Shown: positions 12,026-23,143 of the stretch, piece by piece
How the letters are laid out: each line of letters starts with the position of its first letter
Numbering within the stretch: position 1 is the first letter of the stretch
DNA from: Darksidea phi
Taxonomy: Eukaryota > Ascomycota > Dothideomycetes > Pleosporales > Lentitheciaceae
Direction of reading: 5' to 3'
Assembly (NCBI GenBank): GCA_030770425.1
Contig: JASJFT010000067.1
Span: 62,001-126,000 of the forward strand
Length of the DNA stretch: 64,000 nucleotides
Program-made: the position numbers and the translations under genes
Notes under the pieces: model-generated
The model's input: the letters and a program-made list of their open reading frames with translations, nothing else
Told to the model about the DNA's origin: nothing
Database searches by the model: none

Positions 12026-12837
12026 TCATATAGCCCACCGATAACTCGCATACCTTCCAGCCGTCTCCGACCTCCTAATAATCTTAACGACCTGGCCTCT
12101 CCTCAAGCCATAGTACTTTGCGACGGGGTCTGTGACCTGGATCCTGGGCAACTGCGTCTCCTTTAACCGGTACCGCTTCAGCAACTGATCCTTTTCCTCC
12201 CTGCTAAGAAGAACGTGCTTCGGCACCAAATCATGCTTCGTAATATTGACTAGCAAATCCTGTTCCACGAACACTTCTACGCCGCCCTTTGGACCCTCGG
12301 CGATACCCGATGCGCCACGAAGTAGACGCAATGCCATACCTGTCATGGGTTTTATGCAGACCATGATGCCGGAGTAGTATTGCCCAGTAACCAGATGCGC
12401 CATGTAGTCGCGTAGTTGCTTCAGCCCAACGTTCTCGTCGGCGTTGAACTCGATCCAGATTTTGCCGATCTCGGGTTGCGGATCGGGGTCTTTGGCTGTC
12501 GGTGGAGCAGTGTATTTGCGAGCCATGTCTTCGGAGGGCATACAGGAGAAGTGCAGGCGGGAGCGGCTGTCAAAGTTAGTGCCTAAACCGAGGACTTGAG
12601 TAGGGTGAGTAGTACTCTGCCTCTCCATCTTCACGCGCATATTTTGCGGCAAATTCGGCGAGGGTGATCTGCGTATCTTCTTCTAAGAGTTCGTAGCCCT
12701 TTGCGTCACTGTTAGCTCTTTCCATCAAATGCGCCAGAGAGGAGACCGACCCTGTCTTTCATCATCTCTTTGGTCGTGCGGAAGACGCGCCACATGCGGA
12801 TCAAGCCTGGGCTATAATTCTCTCGGTCATCGGCCAT
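12026..12837 (-). CDS. RPB5: RNA polymerase subunit RPABC1 (Rpb5), 236 aa
   Basis: Three exons: 12751-12837, 12616-12698 and 12026-12566. The second intron is only 49 bp (12567-12615), with branch site CACTAAC and acceptor GACAG. The product is the subunit shared by RNA polymerases I, II and III. The N-terminal jaw domain begins MADDRENYSPGLIRMWRVFR and continues DRGYELLEED, as in yeast (VKDRGY). The C-terminal assembly domain carries the family signature VPKHVLLSREEKDQLLKRYR, then LPRIQVTDPVAKYYGLRRGQ and KIIRRSETAGRYASYR. The length is slightly above yeast (215 aa), with the extra residues in the middle. The first donor (GTCGGT) is weak, but the join reproduces the conserved DRGY. The gene shares a short upstream region with PPM1. 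Confidence 0.95.
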
Positions 12838-13061
12838 ATTTCTTGCACGCGGGCCGTAGCTGTAGACTTCAGGTGTGGGTGTTGAGCGGGGAGCGAGTGA
12901 CAACGTCCGTTTCGGGTGAGTTCAAAGGAAAAATGTCCAAGACGTCGCGCAGAGAGCTTCGGTCTTGGCGTGTAGATCGCAGTCTAGCCTTTTAGGGCTT
13001 AGTTTCGCCCCGCTATCCCCGCCAAACGGAAGCTCAAGCACCATGCGACATCACCGCATCC
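12838..13061. promoter_or_regulatory. shared divergent promoter, RPB5 / PPM1
   Basis: Only 224 bp separate the start codons of the minus-strand RPB5 and plus-strand PPM1 genes, so their promoters must overlap. No clear TATA box is visible. The role is inferred from spacing alone. Confidence 0.6.
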
Positions 13062-14226
13062 ATGGCCGCCAGAGAAATACCAAACCTCAAAACGCTTCTT
13101 GGGCGGGGTCGCGGAGGTGGCCTAAGGGCGAGGGGCCACGGAAGAGGTGGAGTTGGGCAGGGGAAAGAGGAGAATGAGGCTGTTCGGGATGCTGCGGTGC
13201 GTGGGACGGATCAAGATGCGGCGGGTTCGAGGGTGAGCTGTGTAGAGCTTGGGTATCTAGACGACCCTTATGCAAAGCTCTTTGCTGCGCAGGCAGCGAC
13301 GCGGAGATTACCTTTGCTAAATAGAGGTAAGCTTTCAACCGCCAATTGCCAATTAACAACTCAAACAGAAGTGTATAGGAACATATGTCCGCACCTCCGC
13401 CATCGACCTACTCATCGACCGCTTCCTCATCACCTTCTCCACCTCTCCCAAGCAGATAATATCCCTTGGCGCCGGCACCGATACACGATACTTTCGTCTG
13501 CGCGACAAATACCCCAATGCGCATCTCATTTATCACGAAATTGACTTCCCATCAAATACAGCCGCGAAATTGCACTCTCTGCAGAGACACCCTAAGCTCC
13601 GGTCCATGCTCGACCTGGACACAGCCGCGATATCAGAAGAGGAAGCGGCATATTACTCGTCGACGTATAACCTGCATCCATTAGACCTTCGCTGCCTTGC
13701 AAACTCTACACAAAATGCGCCTGTACATCCGTTACCGAACCTCGACCCCGAAGTGCCCACATTGATACTGTCAGAGATGTGTCTTATATATCTCCAAGCG
13801 TCGACAGTGTCCTCCATAATGTCGTCCATCCTTACACGCTACCTGTCACCTACAACACCTGCTTCCCTAGTTCTGTACGAGCCAATATTACCCAACGACG
13901 CCTTCGGTCGGACTATGATATCGAATCTCTCTACACGAAATATACTTCTTCACACTTTGACCGCATATCCGGAGCTTAGCGACCAGAGAGCTCGGCTGAA
14001 GCAGTATGGGTTTACAGATGGTTACAAAGCTACGGATACGGAGCTCATATGGCGCAAGTGGGTGAACGAAGAAGAAAAGGAGAGGGTTGCTGGTTTGGAA
14101 ATGCTAGATGAACTTGAAGAATTGCAACTCCTGCTTAGGCATTATTGCGTGGCTTGGGGCTGGAGAGATGGTAAAGAAGGCGAGGAAGGAGTATTTTCGG
14201 AAGCTTGGGCAGATGTTGTAGAGTAG
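13062..14226 (+). CDS. PPM1: leucine carboxyl methyltransferase (PP2A methyltransferase), 370 aa
   Basis: Two exons, 13062-13326 and 13379-14226, joined in phase 1 at NRG|TYVRT with acceptor TATAG. It methylates the C-terminal leucine of the PP2A catalytic subunit using S-adenosylmethionine, which controls assembly of PP2A holoenzymes. The SAM-binding loop LGAGTDTR is at residues 118-125. Upstream TDQDAAGSRVSCVELGYLDDPYA and NRGTYVRTSAIDLLIDRF are strongly typical of Ppm1/LCMT1. Later LILSEMCLIYL, YEPILPNDAFGRTM and LDELEELQLLLRHYCVAWGW also match the family. The N-terminal about 40 residues are Gly/Arg-rich and poorly conserved, as is common in fungi, so the exact start is less certain than the rest. 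Confidence 0.94.
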
Positions 14227-14493
14227 GGTGGGAGCTGGGCGTACTACTACTGCTCAGGAGTGACGCAACTACTCGCTTGGAGAACGCTAGAAATACTGTC
14301 TTGGATAATGTTTATTCGGTAGGGTTCAGATATATTGTATACAATCGTTTGCTGCTCCCACGGAAGTAGTATACAACTAAAAATCAAAGACGCCGTCGCT
14401 GCATACCAGCGGCCTGCCATCCCCCTAACGCCTTGCTTCTCGTTATCGTACTTGAAGTCCCTCACCCGTTGTTCGTCGCCTGCCCTTTCAATC

Positions 14494-16635
14494 TCAAAGC
14501 TGCCTTGTAGTCATATCGCCATTCTTCCTCTCCCAAAACTCCAACGTCAACGCCGCTAAGAAACACGGAATCTCCTTCCTCCCTTCCACCCAATAAACAA
14601 TCTGATCCCTGATCTCTCCTGCAAACACTGACTGCTCGCCGCCACTGACTTTCATCGTCCCGTTCTCACCATCAAACACAATACTGTTCTCTCCATCCTC
14701 ATCGGAAGGTTTGAACATGGACGTAACTTTGACACGACCGTTGGGCATGAAGTCGAGCTTCCAACCTAAGATGGAGGCGACAGCTTCTCGGAACTCGAGG
14801 GACTTGGCGGTCCAGATTTGCTTCAGGCGCTTGATCTTCTTCTCCTGGGATGCTATGGTCATCTGGGCTTCCGCGAGCTCGTCGTGGGCGGATTGCAGGG
14901 TGGCGGCAGGTACCGAAGTAGGTGAGAGTGCGCCTTGTAGTTGAGCAAGGAGTTGAGCATTTGCTTCGCGGAGCGTACGGACTGTGCTTAATTTGAGAGC
15001 TTCTGCGTCGGCGGTTGGGTTTGATTTGAGCTCCAGAACGCGTGTTCGCGATGATTCTTTGAGCTTTTTGAGTTGTGAGTGCTGTGCTTTGTATTCCGAT
15101 TCTATTAACTTGAGGCGCTTTTGCATGCTTGCATTGTCGTCCTGCAATTGCCGATTCTTGCGTCGTAGTTCTCCAACACGTTCGTCTGTATCATCAATAT
15201 CAAGTGGCCGTTTCTGCCCTGCTGATACGGAAACGGGGCTCTCGACGCTTTTGAATTCCTTCTGAAGGGCGTCGACTTCCTTGCGGTATTGGTCAACAAG
15301 GTCTTCGAGCTCCTTGATGCGACTTGTTTTCGCAGCATCGAAAGTCTCGGGTTGCATCTCGCGCTCCTCATCGTCGAACGCTCTGACTTGAGCGCGGAGG
15401 AACTCGACTTCCTTCGTCGCAAGTACTTTCTGTCGCTCTAGCCTTGCGCGGGCCTTTGCTTCGTTTGCGTTGGGTGCGGTGCTGGTTGCAGCTTTGAGTT
15501 GTTGGATTTCTAATTGGAGTTTGGCCTTCTCATCTTCGAGTGTCTGAATGTTCGCTTCTTTGACGGTTAGCTCGGGCTTGATCTCTCCTAGGCGGTTCAT
15601 CAGGTCGGTCTTCTCGAGGCGTTCGCGCATGAATGCGCGTGCAAGGTCCTCGGGCGTCTCGAACTGCACATCGCCTTCCGCTTCGTTCTCTAGGTAAGAT
15701 GTCCACGAGTTCCGCTCGTCTTCTAGCCGTTGTTTCCTCAATTCCGCCTCATTTAACTGTCTTTGTATATCATCCATTAAGCGTAGCCTCGTCTGAAGCG
15801 TTCTTTTCTCCTCTTCTACAACCTCAATAGCCTTGCGCTGCTTGCGATGCTGCTTAAGCTCCGCATTCTGTTCCCGAGTAAGAGCTTCTAGCTTCTTGAT
15901 ATGCGCAACCTGCTCAGATAGCTCTTTCTTGATGACTGCGATAGTTTCCGCATCTCCAGTTATTGCTTTTAGCCGCAGGACCTCTGCTTCCAAATCTCCA
16001 ACCTCTGCCTCTTTCTGTGCGAGCTTCCTCTGCGCAGTTTGCATCGCGTTGACCTTGGCCGCTGCATCCGCTTGAATGTCGTCCACCGAGTCCTTTAGCG
16101 ACTTGTATTCCGCTTGCAACGTGTTATACCGGTGCTCGTTGCGTCGTTGCGACGACGCTAGCTCTTCCTTCAGCTCATCAGCATCCTCTTGCAATTGCTG
16201 CGCTTTGTCCTGCGATGTCCGTAGCCGTCTTTGCATGTCCTGTCGCTCATTTTCGCCCCGCGTTTGCACCTCTGATATCTCTCGTTGTAGCGCCTCATAT
16301 TTCTTCGTGATGAGGTTGCTGGCCGTCTCGGCTTGTTGCGCCTTTCGGTAGTCTGTATCCGCCCGGGTTTGAAGATCACGTTTCTCTGTCTCCTGCTCCA
16401 GCTTTAGCTTCTCCTGTTCCTGCTTCGCTGTCTCCAGTTCATATCGGAGGGTGTTGATCTGTGCGCGGAGGTCCTCGTTGACCGTATCGGAGGACACGAC
16501 CGTGTGCGGCGCATTCTGCGAAGTACGAAATGTCGCTTTGAACGTTTCGCGCAATGGCTCTCGGGCGCGCTGCGGAGATTCTGGTTCGCCTGTGAAGAGG
16601 TTGAAGCTCGGTTGGTTGACTTTTCTTGCGGCCAT
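14494..16635 (-). CDS. MAD1: spindle assembly checkpoint coiled-coil protein Mad1, 713 aa
   Basis: Single exon. Residues about 50-600 are nearly continuous coiled coil, rich in Glu, Lys, Gln and Arg with few prolines. The C-terminal about 110 residues form the globular Mad1 domain: SLEFREAVASILGWKLDFMPNG, then VKVTSMFKPSDED and a final strand region before LAALTLEFWER. The family normally binds Mad2 through a motif in the last third of the coil, recruits it to unattached kinetochores, and sits at the nuclear envelope in interphase. Fungal Mad1 is usually 650-750 aa, so the length fits. The start at 16635 (MAARKVNQPSFNLFTGEP) was preferred to an upstream in-frame Met at 16710 because the upstream residues are not protein-like. 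It converges with PPM1, 267 bp apart. Confidence 0.93.
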   Translation of the reverse strand: MAARKVNQPSFNLFTGEPESPQRAREPLRETFKATFRTSQNAPHTVVSSDTVNEDLRAQINTLRYELETAKQEQEKLKLEQETEKRDLQTRADTDYRKAQQAETASNLITKKYEALQREISEVQTRGENERQDMQRRLRTSQDKAQQLQEDADELKEELASSQRRNEHRYNTLQAEYKSLKDSVDDIQADAAAKVNAMQTAQRKLAQKEAEVGDLEAEVLRLKAITGDAETIAVIKKELSEQVAHIKKLEALTREQNAELKQHRKQRKAIEVVEEEKRTLQTRLRLMDDIQRQLNEAELRKQRLEDERNSWTSYLENEAEGDVQFETPEDLARAFMRERLEKTDLMNRLGEIKPELTVKEANIQTLEDEKAKLQLEIQQLKAATSTAPNANEAKARARLERQKVLATKEVEFLRAQVRAFDDEEREMQPETFDAAKTSRIKELEDLVDQYRKEVDALQKEFKSVESPVSVSAGQKRPLDIDDTDERVGELRRKNRQLQDDNASMQKRLKLIESEYKAQHSQLKKLKESSRTRVLELKSNPTADAEALKLSTVRTLREANAQLLAQLQGALSPTSVPAATLQSAHDELAEAQMTIASQEKKIKRLKQIWTAKSLEFREAVASILGWKLDFMPNGRVKVTSMFKPSDEDGENSIVFDGENGTMKVSGGEQSVFAGEIRDQIVYWVEGRKEIPCFLAALTLEFWERKNGDMTTRQL

Positions 16636-18105
16636 TGTCCGGTTTGCGTGTGGTGTATGTCGAATAAAGGTGCCTGTGAGAGTAGATCTCAAGCCATATC
16701 CCAGGCACAATCAATTCAGTGAGCCAGACTAGCGCATTGTACAGGCAGAGGGTCGCTGTTGTTTTGAAGCTCGGACGTCTTCGCCGGACAAAGCTAGCGC
16801 GTATTAGGAACCTTGAACGTCCAGATGTCGCGGAGCCACGTGCTCGGACCTCACACGCCTCATATCGTATTAGACTACTTCGGCCACTTCTTCTTGTGCC
16901 TCTTTTCCTCAAGGGTTGACATCTATTAGATGGCTTTTCATACCACAAATCCGATATACCGTTCACCTGCTGCAGTCCCGGGTACACATACAGCATTGGC
17001 AAAACCTGTTGAGAGCTACGTAGTTCTATGGACCGCGCGTCCTAATAACCTTAAATAGAAAATTCCAGCTAAAAGTTATTCCATCTTGCAGATAATTTGA
17101 GAGTCTCATCATAGGGGCCAAAAGTTCTTGTCGCATGGCTACACTTACGCGGTCAGATAACCGGGATATAAGGTAAGTGTGAGATAGGTGCAACGCGAGC
17201 GCGATGTAAGTATAGGGTATGAGCGAGGTGTATAGAGAAATTATAGTTGGGAGCGGTAGTAAGAGCAAAGGGAGGAACTAGCCGTAGTTTGGTCTTTGCA
17301 CTTACCGCGATGTTCGCGCGCTTTCATAAGGTTATGTGGTGTATAGGAATATGATATCAGTGCTGTTCTTTAGATATGTATAGTCTCATTATTAGATATC
17401 ATTACTACAATAGCATAGCTGCTCAATGCAGCTTTCCTCCTGAAAAAAAGAGGTTATGTGTAGTCTCCATTTGGCGGTAGCAAGTAATCATTCTCTTCAT
17501 CATGCAGGGATGCTTATACCAGGACGGTTTTAGACCTACGATGGCTGCATTAATCAGCACCTAGAAACGACTTCTGGAGATGTACCAGGTGATATGAAAT
17601 ATATTGCCACTTGGCTTTCATGAAAGTACTACAGTTGCTGATCCATCATATTATCTGGAGGGTGTGAACTAGAACTTTCGTCGCACATACGTACGGAGCT
17701 AGAAGCAAAGTATCTTGTGAAGTCAATTACATGAGATACCGCCGCCAACGTTTATATTGCGGAATGTGCGAGCATCTCCTATATTGCTAGTCGTGGCTTT
17801 CCCCGGACATATAGTAGAAAGCTGTGCATATCGAGAGCTAACTTGGTCAAGGTCAAGATCTAAGGACGTCTTAGCCTGATCGCGATAAGTACATGAACTT
17901 TCAACAAAGTACCAGTCATATTTCTATATCAATATTTGGCGGCTTGAAGAAATGTCATCATTGGAAGAAGGGTTTTCGCTCGTCGAATGAAGGTCTGCAT
18001 TCAATTTTGAGCAGTAGCGAACTACCGCCTGTGGCCTCTGACGTGCCAAATACTAAGTTTTATCCTCCAGCCCATCCTTATCTTTCGCGGGTACCAGAGT
18101 GGACC
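16636..18105. other. intergenic, AT-rich in the middle, no gene seen
   Basis: The left 300 bp is MAD1 upstream sequence. From about 17000 to 17950 the sequence is AT-rich with frequent stops and short A/T runs, like relict or mutated non-coding DNA. No element ends, tRNA or frame could be defined. Confidence 0.5.
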
Positions 18106-18594
18106 TTACTGCTCATCTTTCCCATACTTTGATCCGCTCTCTGACCCTCCCTTCACCTGATCCTGCTCGGAATCTCTAGAGTCGCCGTCCCAAGCCTTTC
18201 CAGAAGAAGACATGGTTGGTAGCACTCCTGTGGCGATAGGATCCAAATCGCTAGGTGCACATGTCGCCAAGGTTCCGTATGGTCCTGTGCCATCCTCCTC
18301 TTTGGCGCTCAACTTACTGACTTTGGCTTCAGTCCAGGCCACAGTTTCGCCGACAGCAGCCTTGGCTCCTCGCATGACGTCTTCGGCGACTTGGATTGCG
18401 GAGGCTGTTGCGTGTGGTATCACACCTTGGTCGTCCTCTTTTGCCAGCGTGGAAGGCTACAACCTTGTCAGCTCTGATTCGGCCGACTGCACTCACGTTC
18501 TGCTCACTGCATCGTCCTCAACAAGGCCGGCTGAGGTCATCTCGGCCTCGTGTTTACTACTCTGTCGCGAACTGTCTGGGGATTTTGGCTCCAT
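18106..18594 (-). CDS. small hydrophilic protein of unknown function, about 145 aa
   Basis: Two exons, 18508-18594 and 18106-18456, joined in phase 0 across a 51-bp intron (donor GTGAGC, branch GCTGAC, acceptor TGTAG). The product begins MEPKSPDSSRQSSKHEAEM and is Ser, Asp, Glu and Gly rich. A short alanine-rich helical part follows (ATASAIQVAEDVMRGAKAAVGETVAWTEAKVS, residues about 40-70), then a disordered acidic tail ending KYGKDEQ. The good branch site and frame-keeping intron support a real gene. No family is recognised. The start could lie further upstream, because the frame stays open and another Met occurs at about 18750. Confidence 0.6.
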
Positions 18595-20853
18595 TCCGTG
18601 CCCTTGATCTGGATTGTAAAGGAACTTGCGTTGTGGATGTTCAAACTCCGTATGCTGTTTGTTGCATTCGTAGCACAAGGTATCTTTGTTCGTTTGTTTG
18701 CCTGTGCAGTGAGGTGAGGTGAGGTGAGATGAGAACGTCATAGTAAACAAATTGTCCTTCGACGTGGTGAAGCCGCGACCGGCTTGCTACCGAAGCCGCA
18801 TGCTCTGTCACGCTTCCTTCTCTTCTCCAATTTCCTGCTCTTTCGATCCCTTCTGCATTTCGCCTCATCCGTCGTCCTCATCTTCTCACGTACTTGTATT
18901 CTAAAGGCAGGGATATTCGTCTCAGAGAGGCTCATAGCAACTTCCCATCAAGGCCGTACGGTTCGCAGTCCATCTTCCGAATAAGAGCTGCTCGTGCTAG
19001 GGCGGTAGCACTAGTTGTAAATTGAGTAATCTTCCCCGGTCTTACTAATAAAATTAGCTACATAGCGCTACACTCCACAGATCAACAATCAAACATTATT
19101 GTCGACCCACTCATATAAAATAATCAGGTGCACGTACCTTTCGCTTGCCGCCGGAGGCGATGATTCGCAGATTGTGAAGCGGACCGATTCCACGCCGGTC
19201 GGACACGCCACAGTCCGTCCCAGAGGTCTTACAGAGAACGCGCACGATGATCGAAGACATCGAAGAACGCCGAGGATGCGACGGGTTCGACGTTTGAAAA
19301 TTACCACCATGCCCTAAAGTTATCTTCACGGCTCATCCAAAATGTGTAGACTTGCTGGTCCAAATCCTCGAGGTTCTGCCCTTCCCCGGTATGTGTCCAG
19401 TGGTCCAATCACCACCGACTATCCCCACAGTCACACTAGGAAAGCCATAAATTTGATACGCTTCTCAGTTCTTCGTATGTTAATCCAAACTAACTGCGCT
19501 GACTTACGCAATATCGCCGAGTCGCTGTATCGTGCAGTTGCGTAACATGAGCGATTAACATCGATGATGGAAGCTACCCTTGTTGACCTATGTATGATAG
19601 GTTCAACCCAATAACCGCTTAGTATACGGACGCAGGATAGAAGCATCCCACTCTTCTGTAAGCTATGGCTTCTCCCCCACGGCTTTTAGCGGCTACTGTG
19701 CTACTTTGCTTTCATCAAAGCGATCGACGATACTTGATCACCCACCGGGCAAGCATACGCATCACCTGACCCCCCAGAGGCTTAGATTGGGCGTGAGACA
19801 TGACCGAACCATGTCCCTGGTTCTTGGAGGGGGTTCTCGAACCCGTGCCTTCAATTCTGTGGCCACCAACACTACCGGACACTTGCCGAAGTAAGAGTCC
19901 ATCTCCTCCACACCTAAGAAGAAAAATAACAGGCAGGTCAAAATGATCCACTAACGACGCTGCCTGTCCTTGTGCTGCAGGTGCTGCACTCCACATTTTC
20001 CAGAAGGCTTCCATCGGTCGACCCTTGCCGCATGCATTTGGGCAGCAAATTTGAGGTAGCTCGCAGCGTAGAAGCCATTCTCGACCTCTAATATCTCGCG
20101 GAAGCCATGGAAGGTACCCTGCGGAGCTTGGCAGCAATATGAGAGTAGTGTCGTTGGACGTTGACACCTGGAAACCTACTGGCGGATATGCTGCAGGTCC
20201 ACCGTTCCATTTCGCTGATCGCATATTACCCTTGCACGCCCAGCAAATGGCCTGCGCGATGTAAGCCTTCCGATAGCATTTTCTTCTCATTAGCCTGATC
20301 GGGCGAGTCAAAGACGCAACCAACTTGACAACCTCGCTGCAGCGCCGTCTCCACCCCATGTCGACTCGTCACTCGGTGGCTCAAGCTCCGTGCTGGCTGT
20401 GGATCGTGTCAGCGCTCGAGGGTATATACCCTGTACGGCTCATCTGCACGTTAAAGCCGCCGCCAAGTGGTTTCTCCAGAGGCTGCTAGGGGGGATTAGA
20501 GCAATTTACCCTCGAAGTGCATTGGAGGCATGAACCTAGGCGATCCATCGGTCACCCATGGCCCCTGTAGTTCAGACGCCATCTGATCGTCTGAGCGAAA
20601 TCGTCCCCGCACTCGATTCGCATATCTCACGCAGGGTAATGTGTAATGACTAGCGCGGCTGGGTGTAATAGATATATACATTGTTGCTTCCATCTCCGCC
20701 TCCTGCGGACCGTTGCACGACGAATCTTCCTGGCCTCGTCGAATACGCATCTTACTCTCTGCATCGAAAGGGCTATCGCCATCCTCGACCCTGCGGTTGC
20801 ACACGCCACAGGCGACCTTGGACGTGCAGTCGCTGCTTTCCCGTCCACCAATC
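18595..20853. other. intergenic, no convincing gene
   Basis: About 2.2 kb. A short pyrimidine-rich stretch near 18800-18900 lies upstream of the small gene. Several medium frames occur (19089-19310, 19715-20359, 20496-20993, all minus), but none has a family motif, and one overlaps the leader of the next plus-strand gene. The last 300 bp should hold the promoter of the Zn2Cys6 gene. Confidence 0.4.
18711..18730. repeat. short tandem repeat, GAGGT x 4
   Basis: Four near-perfect copies of the 5-base unit GAGGT (the last is GAGAT), in the upstream region of the small unknown gene. Probably an ordinary microsatellite. Confidence 0.75.
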
Positions 20854-23143
20854 ATGGCGTGCGTCACGCCGTCTCCAGATGTTAGTCCCGTGTCAGCAGC
20901 AACGACCAATGGACATTTCCCGCGGGATTCCTTCTGCCTCAATATTTCCACTCTCCCAGACGCGGGCAACTTCGTTCTCAAGTCTGCCCTCACGTCTCCT
21001 CATCTGCTAGAATCACCCAATGGCTTCAGCCCCACCCCCAACTTCCTGACTGGTACTTTCAAGAAACGGCCTCGCAATATGTCTCAATCATCTGGTACCG
21101 ACCGCGAGATGTCAAGTGATCCAACGCATCCACAGCCAAATGGCATTCCGCCCACCAGCAACGGCAGCGAACCGCGACCGACAACGAAGAAACGTCCCAG
21201 TACAGATACCATAGACTATCCGCGCCGACGCGCAACAATTGCGGTACAGCCAGACCCTACTGCTATGCGTGCGTTGAGACGAGACTGACGACAGCAACAG
21301 TGCGAGATATGTCGGTCGAGAAAGTCTCGCTGCGATGGAACAAGACCAAAGTGCAGACTGTGTTCAGAGCTCAACGCAGAATGCATCTACCGGGAGCCGG
21401 GTATCAAGCTAGACGCGGGCGACAAGCTGATTCTCGAGCATCTGAACCGCATCGAAGGCCTTCTCCAGTCGAACCTCACGAATGGGTTCAGTTTGTCAAC
21501 GCATTCACCAGCGGCGAGTAATTCCACGAGTGATGATTTCCTGGCTCGATCCACCGGGAATATGACTGCTTTGGGCATGGCCCAGCCAATCAACGGAATC
21601 GGCACCTGGAACAGCACCTCCTCGAATATCTCGACCATGCCAAAGACGCACACAACGGCAGCCTTGAATTTGCTCCAGTCGCCGATGATACGCGAGCTCG
21701 TGTCTCGCCCCTATGACCCCAAAATTCTGCTCCAACTCGAGATGAGCCGGGAGTCGATTTGCCTCGGCACATCCTTAGGCGTAGATCTGTCCAACACCGG
21801 CGCCTATGTCCAAGCTTTCTTCGACCGAGTCAATGTCTTCTACGCGTGCTTGAACCCGTACACATGGACGAGCTACTATCAGACTGCGCTTTCTCGCGGC
21901 TTTCGAGAGGGAGCGGAGAGCTGCATTGTGCTTCTTGTGCTCGCGTTGGGACATGCTGGGAGCATGGGAAGCATTTCCCAGCAGGCGCCCGATAAAGACC
22001 CTCCCGGGTTGGCATACTTCGCAGCCGCATGGTCTCTTCTACCGACCTTGATGACTAAAAACAACATGTTGGCAGCACAATGCCAGATTCTCGCAGCGGC
22101 CTATCTAGTATACTTGGTTCGCCCAGTGGAGGCATGGAATGTCCTATCAGGCGCTAGCATGAAGCTGCAGCTTCTCCTAAGCGCGCCAGGCAGAGTGTCC
22201 CCAGCCGAGGAAGAACTGAGCAAGAGGGTGTATTGGAATGCTTTGATGATTGAGAGGTGAGCTGTGCCTAAACAAGCTAACCGCACGATCGCTAATCATG
22301 ACTATGCTTTTAGCGACCTCCTAGCAGAGTTGGACCTCCCGCATTCTGGAATCGCGCAGTTCGAAGACACTTTCACATTACCTACAGGCTTTGAAGACAT
22401 CGGGACAGAGCCTGTTGGTCGAGATGAACTATGGTATTTCCTTGCAGAGATTGCCCTACGAAGACTACTTAACCGAGTGAGCTCCATGCTCTACCAGAGA
22501 ACGTCAACATTCTCGAAGTCGCCCTCAGTAACATCGGTAACGCAATTAGATCCGTTAGTGCTTGAGCTGGATTATCAGCTCAATCAGTGGTATGCCGGGC
22601 TTCCGCCAGCGATGCAGTTCCCGCTTGACAGAGTGCCCCTGCAGAATCCGGTGCAGACGGTACTGAGACTGCGATACTTTGCATGCCGCACGATCATTTT
22701 CCGACCCTATATCCTTCTTGTACTTCAAGATGAGAGCCTAGCTATGATCTCGGGTGTGCAAGAGAATTGCCATAAATGCTTGGAGGCCTGCATCCGCCAA
22801 CTGGAGTACATTACTGCTCATCATGCAGGCCATCTTCCCTATCTGTTCCAGGGCGCACTCTCGTAGGTTTAATGATCTCAATCAACAGTAGAGCTCTTCC
22901 TGACACTCTGGCAGAATTATCTCGCAGACTTTACTTGTCATGGGCGCAACAATGTCCCACTCGCTATCCGCCCTACTCCCTCCCCCCGCAACCATGGATG
23001 ACATCATCAACAATGTTATTCACGAAATGGAACGCCTGGCACACTTAGCGCCCAGCCTCAGACTATCAGCCGAACTCATCCAGGAAGCCGAAAGAAAGCG
23101 ACAGATGTGGCTCCGGACCGCCGGAATCAAGTTTGAGAATTGA
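20854..23143 (+). CDS. Zn2Cys6 transcription factor with fungal regulatory domain, about 707 aa
   Basis: Four exons: 20854-21243, 21301-22256, 22314-22862 and 22915-23143; all joins keep frame. The first intron falls exactly before the zinc cluster, giving RRRATIA|CEICRSRKSRCDG. Cysteines at residues 131, 134, 141, 148, 151 and 158 form the Zn2Cys6 pattern. A linker follows (LDAGDKLILEHLNRIEGLLQS), probably a short dimerising coil. The long middle region matches the fungal-specific regulatory (MHR) domain, with AYVQAFFDRVNVFYACLNP and WNVLSGASMKLQLLL. The last exon reads VMGATMSHSLSALLPPP and ends in a conserved helical tail. The start is uncertain: an in-frame Met at 21079 (MSQSSGTD) is an equally good choice. 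It should be nuclear; the target genes are unknown. Confidence 0.88.

Noticed and set aside
19821..19850. tRNA-like GGTTCTCGAACC sequence
   Set aside because: It is a short palindrome without an A box, acceptor stem or cloverleaf around it.
19715..20359. 214-codon minus-strand open frame
   Set aside because: Very high Trp/Cys/Arg content, no motif, no conserved-looking segment; probably chance.
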